In this document: one piece after another, positions 8,825 to 17,270 of the stretch
How the letters are laid out: the number at the start of each line of letters is the position of its first letter
Numbering within the stretch: position 1 is the first letter of the stretch
NCBI RefSeq assembly: GCF_016107285.1
Contig: NZ_RCVQ01000005.1
Location: 186,001-250,000, forward strand
DNA from: Roseomonas sp. KE0001
GTDB lineage: Bacteria; Pseudomonadota; Alphaproteobacteria; Acetobacterales; Acetobacteraceae
Length of the DNA stretch: 64,000 nucleotides
Reading direction: 5' to 3'
Translations under genes and position numbers: made by a program
The notes under the pieces: model-generated
Told to the model about the DNA's origin: nothing
Database searches by the model: none
The model's input: the letters and a program-made list of their open reading frames with translations, nothing else

Positions 8825-9711
8825 CGCCCCTCCATGCGCGGGTCCAGCGCATCCCGCAGGCCGTCGCCGATGAAGTTGAAGCAGGTCACGGCCAGGGCGA
8901 TGGCGGCGCCGGGCAGGATCGCGAGCCAGGGCGCGCTGGTCAGATAGCTCTGCGCATTGTCGAGCATGTTGCCCCAGCTCGGGGTGGGTGGCTGAATGCC
9001 GAAGCCCAGGAAGCTGATGTAGGACTCCGCCAGGATGGCGTGCGCCACATTGAGCGTCGCGGCGACGACGATCGGCGCCATGGCATTGGGCAGCAGCTCG
9101 CGGAACATCACACGCGAATCCCGCGCGCCCATGGCTTCCGCGGCCACCGCGAAGTCGCGCTCGCGCAACGCGCGGATCTGCCCCTCGACGATGCGCGCGA
9201 CCTCCATCCAGGAGGTGATGGCGATCAGCAGCACGATGGATTCCACCGAGGGCTCGATCAGCGCCGAGATCGCCAGCAGCAGGAAGATGCTGGGGAAGCA
9301 GAGCATGGCATCGACGAAACGCATCAGAACCATGCCGGGGATGCCCTGGTAGTATCCCGCGACCAGCCCGACGGTGACGCCGATCGCCATGCTGATGGCC
9401 ATTGCCGCGAAGCCGACGGCCAGCGAGATGCGCCCCGCCATCAGAAGCCGGGCCAGCATGTCGCGACCAAGCTGGTCGGTGCCCAGCACATGCGCGCCGG
9501 AGAGGGGCGGCGAGAAGCGCGCGCGGATGTCGATGAAGACATCCGTGAAGGGCAGCAGGGAAGGTCCGATCACGCAGCCGGCCAGCATCAGCACGATCAC
9601 GCCCGCCCCGAGCATGGCGAGCCTGTGCCGCAGGAATCGCCGCAGCGCCGGGAAGGCGACGGGGGGCGGCGCGGCGGAGGATGCCGTCGGCGCGGGGGCG
9701 GTGGTGGACAT
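8821..9711 (-). CDS. Peptide ABC transporter permease (DppC type)
   Basis: A 296-aa inner-membrane permease. The start is placed at the ATG giving MSTTAPAPTASS, preceded by GAAGGGG; the open frame continues upstream only as a shadow of the DppB gene. The N-terminal cytoplasmic tail is followed by a first helix (LAMLGAGVIVLMLAG) and the OppC N-terminal domain, then the BPD_transp_1 core. The GTDQLGRDMLARLL segment and the EAMGARDSRVMFRELLPN coupling (EAA) loop are diagnostic of DppC/OppC. It pairs with the DppB-type permease 11 bp upstream. Confidence 0.92.
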   Translation of the reverse strand: MSTTAPAPTASSAAPPPVAFPALRRFLRHRLAMLGAGVIVLMLAGCVIGPSLLPFTDVFIDIRARFSPPLSGAHVLGTDQLGRDMLARLLMAGRISLAVGFAAMAISMAIGVTVGLVAGYYQGIPGMVLMRFVDAMLCFPSIFLLLAISALIEPSVESIVLLIAITSWMEVARIVEGQIRALRERDFAVAAEAMGARDSRVMFRELLPNAMAPIVVAATLNVAHAILAESYISFLGFGIQPPTPSWGNMLDNAQSYLTSAPWLAILPGAAIALAVTCFNFIGDGLRDALDPRMEGR

Positions 9712-9722
9712 GGGGCGCCCCT

Positions 9723-10670
9723 TCAGGACAGGCGGATGCGGGGATCGGCGACGCCGTAGAGCAGATCGGCGATCAGGCTGCCGAGCAGCACCAGCACGGC
9801 GCTGAACATCAGGATGCCCATCACCGTCGGATAGTCGCGGTAGCTGATGGAATCGAGGAACAGGCGGCCCATTCCCGGCCAGGTGAAGATCGTCTCCGTC
9901 ACCAGCGCGCCGCTGAGCAGCGAGGGCAGTTGCAGACCGGCGATGGTGATCATCGGCAGCAACGCATTGCGGACGGTGTGGTGCAGCAGAATGCGCCGTT
10001 CCGGCAATCCCTTGGACCGTGCCGTGCGGATATAGTCCTGGTTGATCACGTCCAGCATGGAGGAGCGCATGTAGCGGCTCCAGATCGCGGTGCTGACCAG
10101 CGCCAGCACCATCGAGGGCGCGATCAGGTGGTGCAGCCGGTCGAGGAAGGTGCCGTCCCCCACGGTGTGGCGGTTGCCTGCCGGCAACCAGCCGAGCTCG
10201 ACCGAGAAGACATAGATGACGACAAGGCCGAACCAGAAGGTCGGGATGGACAGCGCGATCATCGAGCCGACGGTCGCCAGCATGTCGAAGATGGAGTAGC
10301 GGCGAATGGCGCCGAGGATGCCGATCCAGGCGCCAAGCAGCATGGCGATCAGCGTCGAGGTCAGCATCAGCTCCAGCGTGGGGCCGAGATGCGAGCCGAT
10401 GATCGACAGCACCGGCTGCTGATCGCGGAAGGAACGGCCCCAGTCGCCCTGCAACATGCGCCACAGCCAGTCAAGATACTGCACCGGCAGCGGACGATCG
10501 AGGCCGAGCTGCCGGGCGATGCGGTCCAGATCCTCCTGCGACATGTCGCTCGTGGCGAACTGCGAAAGCGGGCCGCCGGGCGCGAGATGCAGGATCGCGA
10601 AACCGATGACTGACACAAGCAACAACAGGCCCATGGACTGCAGCAGGCGGCGGAGCAGAAAGGTGGTCAT
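9723..10670 (-). CDS. Peptide ABC transporter permease (DppB type)
   Basis: A 315-aa inner-membrane permease, first gene of the four-gene transporter operon. The ATG at 10670 gives MTTFLLRRLLQSMGLLLLVS, the classical DppB N-terminus; the open frame extends 87 codons further up but without membrane-protein character. The large periplasmic loop (PLSQFATSDMSQEDLDR) and the coupling loop IRTARSKGLPERRILLHHTV are visible, and the C-terminus LLYGVADPRIRLS matches the family. The 251-bp gap to the divergent DMT transporter gene must hold the operon promoter. No solute-binding protein lies next to it, which is unusual. Confidence 0.93.
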   Translation of the reverse strand: MTTFLLRRLLQSMGLLLLVSVIGFAILHLAPGGPLSQFATSDMSQEDLDRIARQLGLDRPLPVQYLDWLWRMLQGDWGRSFRDQQPVLSIIGSHLGPTLELMLTSTLIAMLLGAWIGILGAIRRYSIFDMLATVGSMIALSIPTFWFGLVVIYVFSVELGWLPAGNRHTVGDGTFLDRLHHLIAPSMVLALVSTAIWSRYMRSSMLDVINQDYIRTARSKGLPERRILLHHTVRNALLPMITIAGLQLPSLLSGALVTETIFTWPGMGRLFLDSISYRDYPTVMGILMFSAVLVLLGSLIADLLYGVADPRIRLS

Positions 10671-10921
10671 GGCGAACGATCCCGCATCCCGGACCGTGGT
10701 GAAACCTGGCCCTCCGCGCGAAGCTTGGCAGCGCCATGGTGATGCGGCAAGGCGGCAAATCGGCTTGCGCGGCGCCGTTCCGGCCCGCCGCGACGATATT
10801 CGCGCCATCCTGCACAATCCTGTGCCACAGCCGCCGGCGCATCGGACTGCCGCGCCGGCGCGACCTGTGGCAACCTGCCTCGGGTGCCATCCAGGCGCTG
10901 CACCGAGAGGGGGCGTGACGC

Positions 10922-11821
10922 GTGACGGCATCGGTCTGGCTGCGGGTGGCGTTGCTCTCCCTTCTCTGGGGCTGCAGCTATCTGCTGATGAAGCTTTCGG
11001 TCGCCGCGCTGCCGCCCCTGACCGTCGTCCTGCTGCGCACGCTCATTGCCGCGGCCGTCCTCGCGGCGCTGCTGCCCCTTCTGCGTCAGCGCCTGCCGCT
11101 CCGGCGCGAGGTGTTGCTGGCCTGCCTGGGCATGGGCATTCTCAACAACCTTGTGCCCTTCACCATGATCATCTGGTCGCAGAAGACGATCGGTATCGGC
11201 CTCGGTTCGGTGCTGAACGCCTCCACGCCCTTCCTGACCGCCATCGCCGCGCATCTGCTGACACAGGACGAGCGGCTCACCGCCACGCGGCTGGCCGGCA
11301 CCGCCATCGGCGTGGCGGGGGTCGCGGTGCTGATGGCGCCGACGCTTGGCATCCCCGGTTCGGACGGTGTCCTGCTCGCCGCCGGCGCGGCGATGCTGGC
11401 CGCCCTCTCCCAGGCCCTGGCGGCGATCTTCGGCCGCCGGCTCCGTGGCCTGCGGGTCCGGCCGGTGGCCGCGGCGACCGGCCAGATCACCGCCGCCGCC
11501 CTGCTTTCGCTGCCGCTGGCGCTGCTGATCGACCGGCCCTGGACCCTGCCGCCGCCCTCTCCGGCCATCTGGCTCGTGATCCTGGCGCTCGGCGTGTTCT
11601 GCACCGCCCTCGCCTTCATCCTGTACTTCTCCATCCTGGCCAGCGCCGGCGCCAATGCGGCGCCCCTGGCCATGATGCTGGTGCCGGTCAACACCACGCT
11701 GATCGGCGGCCTGCTGCTGGGCGAGCGGCTGCTGCCGGTTCAATGGCTCGGCACCGCCATGGTGCTGCTCGGCCTGGTGGTCATCAGCGGCCGGCTGCGG
11801 CTTCCCCGGCTGCCGCGATAG
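10922..11821 (+). CDS. DMT-superfamily transporter (EamA family)
   Basis: A 299-aa integral membrane protein made of two EamA repeats of about five helices each. The first runs from residue 5 (RVALLSLLWGCSYLLMKLSV) to about 135, the second from about 145 to 290, ending in the usual GTAMVLLGLVVISGR. Such proteins export amino acids or other metabolites in exchange for protons; the substrate is unknown here. It starts with GTG after a GAGGGGG stretch. It is divergent from the peptide transporter operon and followed after 155 bp by the SLC13-type permease gene. Confidence 0.88.
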   Translation: MTASVWLRVALLSLLWGCSYLLMKLSVAALPPLTVVLLRTLIAAAVLAALLPLLRQRLPLRREVLLACLGMGILNNLVPFTMIIWSQKTIGIGLGSVLNASTPFLTAIAAHLLTQDERLTATRLAGTAIGVAGVAVLMAPTLGIPGSDGVLLAAGAAMLAALSQALAAIFGRRLRGLRVRPVAAATGQITAAALLSLPLALLIDRPWTLPPPSPAIWLVILALGVFCTALAFILYFSILASAGANAAPLAMMLVPVNTTLIGGLLLGERLLPVQWLGTAMVLLGLVVISGRLRLPRLPR

Positions 11822-11976
11822 TCGGGCACCACGGCGTCCCTGTCCCGGCGGGGTTGCGATGCGCGCCGCGCCGGGTCATCCCTGGGCCCATGCTGCCCCG
11901 GCCGTGCCGGGACCCTCCCGCCCAGGAGGAGGATCGCCCCTCCTCGTCGCCATTCGCCTCAAGGGGATCCGCGCGC

Positions 11977-13812
11977 ATGAATGCCGACCTTGTCCTGGTG
12001 CTGCTCCTGCTCGGGCTGGCGGTCGTGCTGTTCATCCGCAACCAGCCGCGCGTCGACGCCGTGGCGCTGATCATGCTCGTCGCCCTGCCGCTGACCGGCA
12101 TCCTGACCATCGGCGAGACCCTGGCCGGCTTCAGCGACCCCAGCGTGGTGCTGATCGCGGCGCTCTTCGTGCTGGGCGAGGGGCTGGTGCGGACCGGCAT
12201 CGCCCGCCGCCTGGGCGACTGGCTGGTGAGGCGGGCCGCCGGCAGCACGGTACGGCTGATCGTGCTGCTCATGCTCATCGTGGCCCTGCTCGGCTCGGTG
12301 ATGAGCTCGACCGGCGTGGTGGCGCTGTTCATCCCTGTCGTGCTGCGCGCCGCCGCGCGGCTCCAGGCGCCGCCGGGCCAGCTGATGATGCCGCTCAGCT
12401 TCGCCGCGCTGATCAGCGGCATGCTGACCCTGGTCGGCACGCCGCCGAACCTGGTGGTCAACAGCGAGTTGCAGCGGTGGGGGCATGAGGGCTTCGGCTT
12501 CTTCGGCTTCACGCCCTTCGGCCTGCCGGTGCTGCTGCTCGGCATCGGCTACATGCTGGTGGCGCGGCGCTGGCTCACCGGCGCGGCCGAGGCGGTGGCC
12601 GAGGCGCGCGGCACCGCCCCCACCCTCCAGGAACTGATCCGGGACTACAGCCTGGAGGGGCGGCTGCACCGGCTGCGCCTGGGCCATGGCTCGCCCCTGG
12701 CCGGGCACAGCCTGGGATCGCTGCGGCTGCGCGCCGGGCATGGGCTGAATGTCCTGGTGGTCGAGCGGCGGCGGCGCCTCGCGGCCGAGATGCTGGACGC
12801 CGCCGCGGAGGTGACGCTGCTGGGTGGCGACGTGCTGGTGGCGACGCTCCCCGCCAACCCGGAGCAGCTGGCCCTGCTCTGCGACCAGCTCAGCCTCCAC
12901 CCCCTGCCTCTGGAAGGCCTCGACCCCGCCGCCCAGCCGCATGCCGTGGGGCTGGCCGAGGTCATCATCGTCCCGGGCTCGGAACTGCGGGACAAGTCCG
13001 TGCTGGAGGCGGCCTTCCGCAGCCACTACGGCCTCACCGTCGCCGGGCTGCGCCGGGGGCTGAAGAGCTTCTCCGACGGTTTTCTGGAGGAGAAGCTGCA
13101 ATCGGGCGACACGCTCCTGCTGGTCGGCCCCTGGAAGGCGCTGCGCCGCTCGCAGCTCGGCCGCCGCGATTTCGTGCTGCTGAACCAGCCGCGCGAGCTG
13201 GAGGAGCCCTCGCCCGCTGTCACGCGCGCGCCGCAGGCCCTGCTCAGCCTGGCCGTGGTGGTCGGGCTGATGGTCAGCGGCCTGGTGCCGCACGTGCATG
13301 CGGCGCTGATCGGGTGCCTGATGATGCTGGGCTTCCGCTGCATCGACCTCGACAGCGCCTACAAGGCCATCCACTGGCAGAGCATCGTGCTGATCGTCGG
13401 CATGCTGCCCTTCTCCCTGGCGCTGCAGCGCACAGGCGGCATCGCCCTGGCGGCGGAGGGGCTGATCGGGCTGGTCGGACAGGCCGGCCCCCAGGCGCTG
13501 CTGGCCAGCCTCTTCGCGGCGACCGCCCTCATCGGCCTCTTCATTTCGAACACCGCGACGGCGGTGCTGATGGCGCCGGTCGCGATCGCCACGGCGCGGG
13601 AGTTGGAGCTCTCGCCCTACCCCTTCGCCATGATCGTGGCGCTGGCCGCCTCCGCCGCCTTCATAACGCCGGTCTCCTCGCCGGTGAACACCTTGGTGAT
13701 GGGCCCCGGCCGCTACCGCTTCGGCGACTTCGTGCGGGTGGGCGTGCCCTTCACCCTGATCGTCATGGCGGTCAGCGTGGCGCTGGTGCCCTGGCTGCTG
13801 CCGCTGCGCTGA
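11977..13812 (+). CDS. SLC13-family permease with RCK_C (TrkA-C) domains
   Basis: A 611-aa membrane protein of the ion-transporter superfamily. The N-terminal helices (residues 3-205) include the SSTGVVALFIPVVL and GTPPNLVVNS motifs of the first half. Two soluble TrkA-C domains follow (about 215-390; note PLAGHSLGSLRLRAGHGLNV and SELRDKSVLEAAFRSHYGL). The second membrane half (about 405-611) has the repeated motifs SNTATAVLMAP and TPVSSPVNTLVMGP. Family members carry sulfate, dicarboxylates or related anions with sodium. The ATG at 11977 starts the first helix; the same frame is open much further upstream but that stretch encodes nothing recognisable. Its 3' end overlaps the convergent NTPase gene by 41 bp. 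Confidence 0.9.
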   Translation: MNADLVLVLLLLGLAVVLFIRNQPRVDAVALIMLVALPLTGILTIGETLAGFSDPSVVLIAALFVLGEGLVRTGIARRLGDWLVRRAAGSTVRLIVLLMLIVALLGSVMSSTGVVALFIPVVLRAAARLQAPPGQLMMPLSFAALISGMLTLVGTPPNLVVNSELQRWGHEGFGFFGFTPFGLPVLLLGIGYMLVARRWLTGAAEAVAEARGTAPTLQELIRDYSLEGRLHRLRLGHGSPLAGHSLGSLRLRAGHGLNVLVVERRRRLAAEMLDAAAEVTLLGGDVLVATLPANPEQLALLCDQLSLHPLPLEGLDPAAQPHAVGLAEVIIVPGSELRDKSVLEAAFRSHYGLTVAGLRRGLKSFSDGFLEEKLQSGDTLLLVGPWKALRRSQLGRRDFVLLNQPRELEEPSPAVTRAPQALLSLAVVVGLMVSGLVPHVHAALIGCLMMLGFRCIDLDSAYKAIHWQSIVLIVGMLPFSLALQRTGGIALAAEGLIGLVGQAGPQALLASLFAATALIGLFISNTATAVLMAPVAIATARELELSPYPFAMIVALAASAAFITPVSSPVNTLVMGPGRYRFGDFVRVGVPFTLIVMAVSVALVPWLLPLR

Positions 13813-14362
13813 GTGGAGCGCCGATCCGGGCCAGGACGAAGCGCAGCCGCTCCGCGACCGGCGCGAGGGGCAGCGGCACCAGCTCGTAACCATAGTCCGC
13901 ATAGGTTTCGGCCATCATCCCGCAGGTGCGCGCGGCCTCGGCCGCGTCCTGCCGCCGCTCGGCGTCGCCGTGGAAGATCGCCGGCCAGTGCGGCGCCAGG
14001 AAGACCTGGCGATGGTAGCGGAAGCGGCGGGCGGCGCGGTCGAGATGCGCCGGGACCGGCAGGCCGCAAAGGCGCAGATAGCCGATGACATCGGGCAGGC
14101 CGCGATCGAACACCACCGGCCCCGCCCGCTCCGCCGCCTCCCGGTGCGAACGCATGTCCCAGAGCGCCATCGCCTCGGCGAAGGCGGCGCGGTCGCGCCA
14201 GGGCAGAGCCGGGCCATCGATCTCCCGCTGGTCCCGGATGATGGCCCGGCCAGCCTCGGGCCGTGTCGCCACGCCCGCGGCCGCCAGGGCGGCGATCAGG
14301 GTGCTCTTCCCCGCGCCGGGCCCGCCGGTGACGATGTGAAAGCGCTCAGTCTCCATGGTCAT
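13772..14362 (-). CDS. P-loop NTPase/kinase-like protein (AAA_28 type)
   Basis: A 196-aa single-domain P-loop protein. Walker A is GGPGAGKSTL near residue 13, followed by VATRPEAGRAIIRDQ and a VVFDRGLPDVIGYL strand, the layout of the small AAA_28 ATPase/kinase family. Function unknown. Three in-frame ATGs (14371, 14362, 14356) are possible starts; 14362 has a GGGGA box about nine bases upstream and is preferred. The C-terminus (SAAAAARAPAPR) is read across the end of the convergent SLC13-type gene. It lies 56 bp downstream of the redox triad on the same strand and may be cotranscribed with it. Confidence 0.75.
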   Translation of the reverse strand: MTMETERFHIVTGGPGAGKSTLIAALAAAGVATRPEAGRAIIRDQREIDGPALPWRDRAAFAEAMALWDMRSHREAAERAGPVVFDRGLPDVIGYLRLCGLPVPAHLDRAARRFRYHRQVFLAPHWPAIFHGDAERRQDAAEAARTCGMMAETYADYGYELVPLPLAPVAERLRFVLARIGAPLSAAAAARAPAPR

Positions 14363-14418
14363 GATTGGCATTCCCCCGAAGCCCTGGTGGAGATGCGGCA
14401 CACGGCGTGCCCCCGCGA

Positions 14419-15654
14419 CTAGCCGCGCGGCAGGGCGGCCTCGTATTCGGCGCGGAAGGTCGCGAGCGAGCTGGCCAGCACCGTCGCCGCCCCGTCCACC
14501 AGCCCGCAGCGGCCGCTGCCCGGCAGCAGACGCGCCAGGTTCTCCAGCGCCGCCAGGTCGCCGGCGCGGCCGGCTCCGGTGTCCAGCCGCTCCAGGATGC
14601 GCGAGACCTGATGCGTGCCGATCTTGCAGGGCGGGCACTGGCCGCAGGAATTGTTGGCGAAGAAGGCGACATACTCCGCCGTCTTGCGAAGGATGCTGGT
14701 GCCCTCGCCGACCACGATCATCGCCCCGGTGCCCAGGCGCGAGCCGCGCGCCCGCAGGCTCTCGAAATCCAGCGCCACGTCGAGATCGCCGGCCGTCAGC
14801 AGGGTGTTGGAGGGGCCGCCGGTGAAGACCGCCTTGAAGCCGCGCCCCGCCAGCATGCCGCCGCCCTGGGTGAAGACCAGCTCGCGCAGACTGGTGCCCA
14901 TCGGCAGCTCGTGCAGGCCGGGACGCAGCACGTCGCCCGAGAGGGAGTAGAGCTTGGTGCCCGCCGCCCCGCCCAGGCCGAGGGCCTGGTACCACGCGGC
15001 GCCGTGCCGCAGGATATGCGGCACATGGGCCAGGGTCTCGACATTGTTCACCAGTGTCGGCGCCCCGTGCACGCCCTGCTGGAAGGGAAAGGGCGGCTTC
15101 AGCCGGGGAAAGGGAAAGCCCCCCTCGACGCTGGAGATCGCGCCGGTCTCCTCGCCGCCGATGTAATGGCCGGAGCTCTCCCGCACTTGCAGCGTCAGCG
15201 CCTGCCCGATCGCCGCCGAGACGGAAGCGGCCAGCGGATGCGCCATCCAGGCGGCGACGGCTGCGCGGCAGGTGAGCACCGCCTCCCTCTCGCGCGGGTT
15301 GATGTAGAGCACCACCTGGGTCGCCTTCACCGCCAGGGCGGCGATCAGCGCCCCCTCGATCACCTGATGCGGCGTCGCGGCCAGCAGGAAGCGATCCTTG
15401 AAGGTGCCGGGTTCGTCCTCGTTGCCGTTGCAGATGATCCACCGCTCCGGCCCGGGCTGCGCCGCGACGCCAGCCCATTTGCGGTGCGTCGGGAAGCCTG
15501 CGCCGCCCAGGCCGCGCAGGCCGGACTGCTCCAGCACGGGGAGGATGGCGCCCGGGTCGGCCAGGGCCCGGGCCAGGCCCTGGCCGCCGCCCCCGGCCAG
15601 CCAGGCCCCGAGGTCGGCGCCGACACAGGCGGCCGGATCGGTGAGCACCTTCAT
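14419..15654 (-). CDS. NuoF-like NADH-binding flavoprotein with [4Fe-4S] site
   Basis: A 411-aa relative of the complex I 51-kDa subunit and of NAD-linked hydrogenase/formate dehydrogenase diaphorases. The FMN/NADH site is visible as LRGLGGAGFPTHRKW (47-60), CNGNEDEPGTFKDR (75-88) and GHYIGGEETGAISSVEG (162-178). An SLBB-type domain follows near 240-330, and the N3-type cluster ligands are CGQCPPC (Cys337, 340, 343) plus Cys383 in GRCG. It should oxidise NADH (or reduce NAD+) through FMN and pass electrons to iron-sulfur centres. The NuoE partner that normally accompanies it is absent. Its start overlaps the stop of the flavoprotein gene by four bases, so it belongs to the three-gene redox unit rather than to a respiratory complex I operon. 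Confidence 0.88.
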   Translation of the reverse strand: MKVLTDPAACVGADLGAWLAGGGGQGLARALADPGAILPVLEQSGLRGLGGAGFPTHRKWAGVAAQPGPERWIICNGNEDEPGTFKDRFLLAATPHQVIEGALIAALAVKATQVVLYINPREREAVLTCRAAVAAWMAHPLAASVSAAIGQALTLQVRESSGHYIGGEETGAISSVEGGFPFPRLKPPFPFQQGVHGAPTLVNNVETLAHVPHILRHGAAWYQALGLGGAAGTKLYSLSGDVLRPGLHELPMGTSLRELVFTQGGGMLAGRGFKAVFTGGPSNTLLTAGDLDVALDFESLRARGSRLGTGAMIVVGEGTSILRKTAEYVAFFANNSCGQCPPCKIGTHQVSRILERLDTGAGRAGDLAALENLARLLPGSGRCGLVDGAATVLASSLATFRAEYEAALPRG

Positions 15655-17270
15655 GCGGCGCGCCCCAGCAGGCCCTCGGCGGTGACGTTGCCATAGGGCG
15701 GAAAGAGCAGCGGCGCCTTGCGGCCGAGATCCAGCCCGGCGGCCAGCAGGCCGCGCCGCCAGCCGGCGAGGTGGTTGAGGCCGAGGTTGCGCGGCCGCTC
15801 GGCCCGCGCCCCGGCGGCGGCCGCCGCCCCGGCGCGGCGCCCGAAGGCGACCAGCTCCAGCAGCGCATTGCCCATCATGCGGTTGCGGCCATGCAGCCCG
15901 CCCGTCACCTCGCCCGCCGCCAGCAGGCCCGGCAGGGCGGTCCGGCCGGCGCTGTCGATCGCCACGCCACCATTCTGGTAGTGCAGCGTCGGCCGCACCA
16001 GGAACGGCTCTCGCGCCGGATCGAAGCCGGCGCGACGCGCGAGGTGCGACAGGGTCAGCAGGCGCTGGCTTAGGATGCCCGGCTGCTCCCGCTCCAGGCT
16101 GGGCGTATCGAGGAAGAGGCCGTGCCGGCCGTCGCGCACGACGCCGCGCCCCTCGGCCAGTTCGCGCAGCATGGCGGAAGCCACCACGTCGCGCGGCGCC
16201 AGCTCGGCGACGAAACGCTCGCCCCGCGCATTCACCAGCCGCGCCCCCGCCGAGCGCGCCGCCTCGCTGACCAGGGCGCCCTCCATGTGCGGCGGCCAGG
16301 CGATGCCGGTCGGGTGGAACTGGAAGCTGTCCGCCTCGCGCAGGCGCGCCCCGGCGCGATAGGCGAGCACCAGCCCGTCCGCCGTGGCGCCATAGTGGTT
16401 GGAGGTCGGGAAGCCGGCGAGATGCAGCCGGCCGGCGCCGCCCGTGGCCAGGATGGTGGCGCCGGCGCGGGCCAGCACCAGCCGCCCCTGCTCCAGGTCC
16501 TGCAGGGCGGCGCCGCCGCAGCGGCCCCGGTCGTCGGTCAGCAGCTCCAGCGCCGGATGGCGGTCCAGCAGGGCGATGCCGGGGGTCAGCAGCACCGCCT
16601 CGCGCAGCGCCCGCATCATCTCGAGCCCGGTGAAGTCGCGGTAGGAGAGCAGCCGCGCCGCCGTGGCGCCGCCGGGCTTCCGGCGCAGCAGCGTGCCGCC
16701 CATGCGCTGCCGCTCGTCGGTCAGGTCGAAGCCCATGCCCTGGCGGATCAGCCAGCGGATGCAATCCGGCCCGTCGCCCACCAGGGCCGCGACCAGCGCC
16801 CGGTCGGCGGCGAAATGGCCGGCGCGCAGCGTATCCTCGAAATGCCGCTGCAGACTGTCCTCGGCGCCCACGGCCGCCTGGATGCCGCCCTCGGCCATCA
16901 CCGTGTTGCCATCGCCCATGCGGAGCTTGGTGGCCAGCAGCACCCGCGCGCCGGCCCGCGCCGCCGTCAGCGCGGCGACGCATCCGGCCCCGCCGCCGCC
17001 GAGCACCAGCACGTCGGCATCGAGGATCGGCGCCCCGGCGATGTCGATGTCCTCCAGCAGGGAATCCGCCTCGAGCAGCGCGGCCAGCTCGGGCGGCACG
17101 GTCGCCCCGGCATCCGGACCGGCGCGCAGCGGCACCAGCCCGCCGGGGCGATGATCGGGATGGAAGCCCTTCAGCAGTTCCGGCACGGCGAGGGGGCAGG
17201 CCCGCTCCGGCGCCGGGGCCGCGGCGGCCCAGGCCCGCATCGCCTCGTCATAGGGCAGGCCGCCGCTCAT
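15651..17270 (-). CDS. Fumarate reductase/succinate dehydrogenase-type flavoprotein
   Basis: A 539-aa FAD protein of the SdhA/FrdA/NadB family. After an unusual 85-residue N-terminal extension comes the FAD-binding GGGGAG (91-96), then AEGGIQAAVG, the substrate-site FQFHPTG (316-322), an Arg at 339 in the position of the catalytic Arg loop, HYQNGG with His430, and HGRNRMMGN (Arg464). Dicarboxylate-binding residues are therefore kept. The His that binds FAD covalently in membrane Sdh/Frd is replaced by Asn122 (GDGNTVMAEGG), as in NadB and soluble enzymes. It probably interconverts fumarate and succinate, or oxidises a related dicarboxylate, with electrons from the adjacent Fe-S and NuoF-like subunits. 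ATGA overlaps tie it to both neighbours. No membrane anchor genes are nearby. Confidence 0.87.
   Translation of the reverse strand: MSGGLPYDEAMRAWAAAAPAPERACPLAVPELLKGFHPDHRPGGLVPLRAGPDAGATVPPELAALLEADSLLEDIDIAGAPILDADVLVLGGGGAGCVAALTAARAGARVLLATKLRMGDGNTVMAEGGIQAAVGAEDSLQRHFEDTLRAGHFAADRALVAALVGDGPDCIRWLIRQGMGFDLTDERQRMGGTLLRRKPGGATAARLLSYRDFTGLEMMRALREAVLLTPGIALLDRHPALELLTDDRGRCGGAALQDLEQGRLVLARAGATILATGGAGRLHLAGFPTSNHYGATADGLVLAYRAGARLREADSFQFHPTGIAWPPHMEGALVSEAARSAGARLVNARGERFVAELAPRDVVASAMLRELAEGRGVVRDGRHGLFLDTPSLEREQPGILSQRLLTLSHLARRAGFDPAREPFLVRPTLHYQNGGVAIDSAGRTALPGLLAAGEVTGGLHGRNRMMGNALLELVAFGRRAGAAAAAGARAERPRNLGLNHLAGWRRGLLAAGLDLGRKAPLLFPPYGNVTAEGLLGRAA

Noticed and set aside
10456-11976. 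Possible 500-codon N-terminal extension of the SLC13-type permease
   Set aside because: The stretch is the DMT transporter gene read in another frame plus non-coding sequence; the ATG at 11977 starts the first helix.
11959-13902. 647-codon minus-strand frame opposite the SLC13-type permease gene
   Set aside because: Gln/His/Arg/Gly-rich low-complexity translation, no domain; the plus strand encodes a clear membrane protein.
14419-15654. NuoF-like gene as part of respiratory complex I
   Set aside because: No other nuo gene is present, and ATGA overlaps tie it to a FrdA-like flavoprotein gene.
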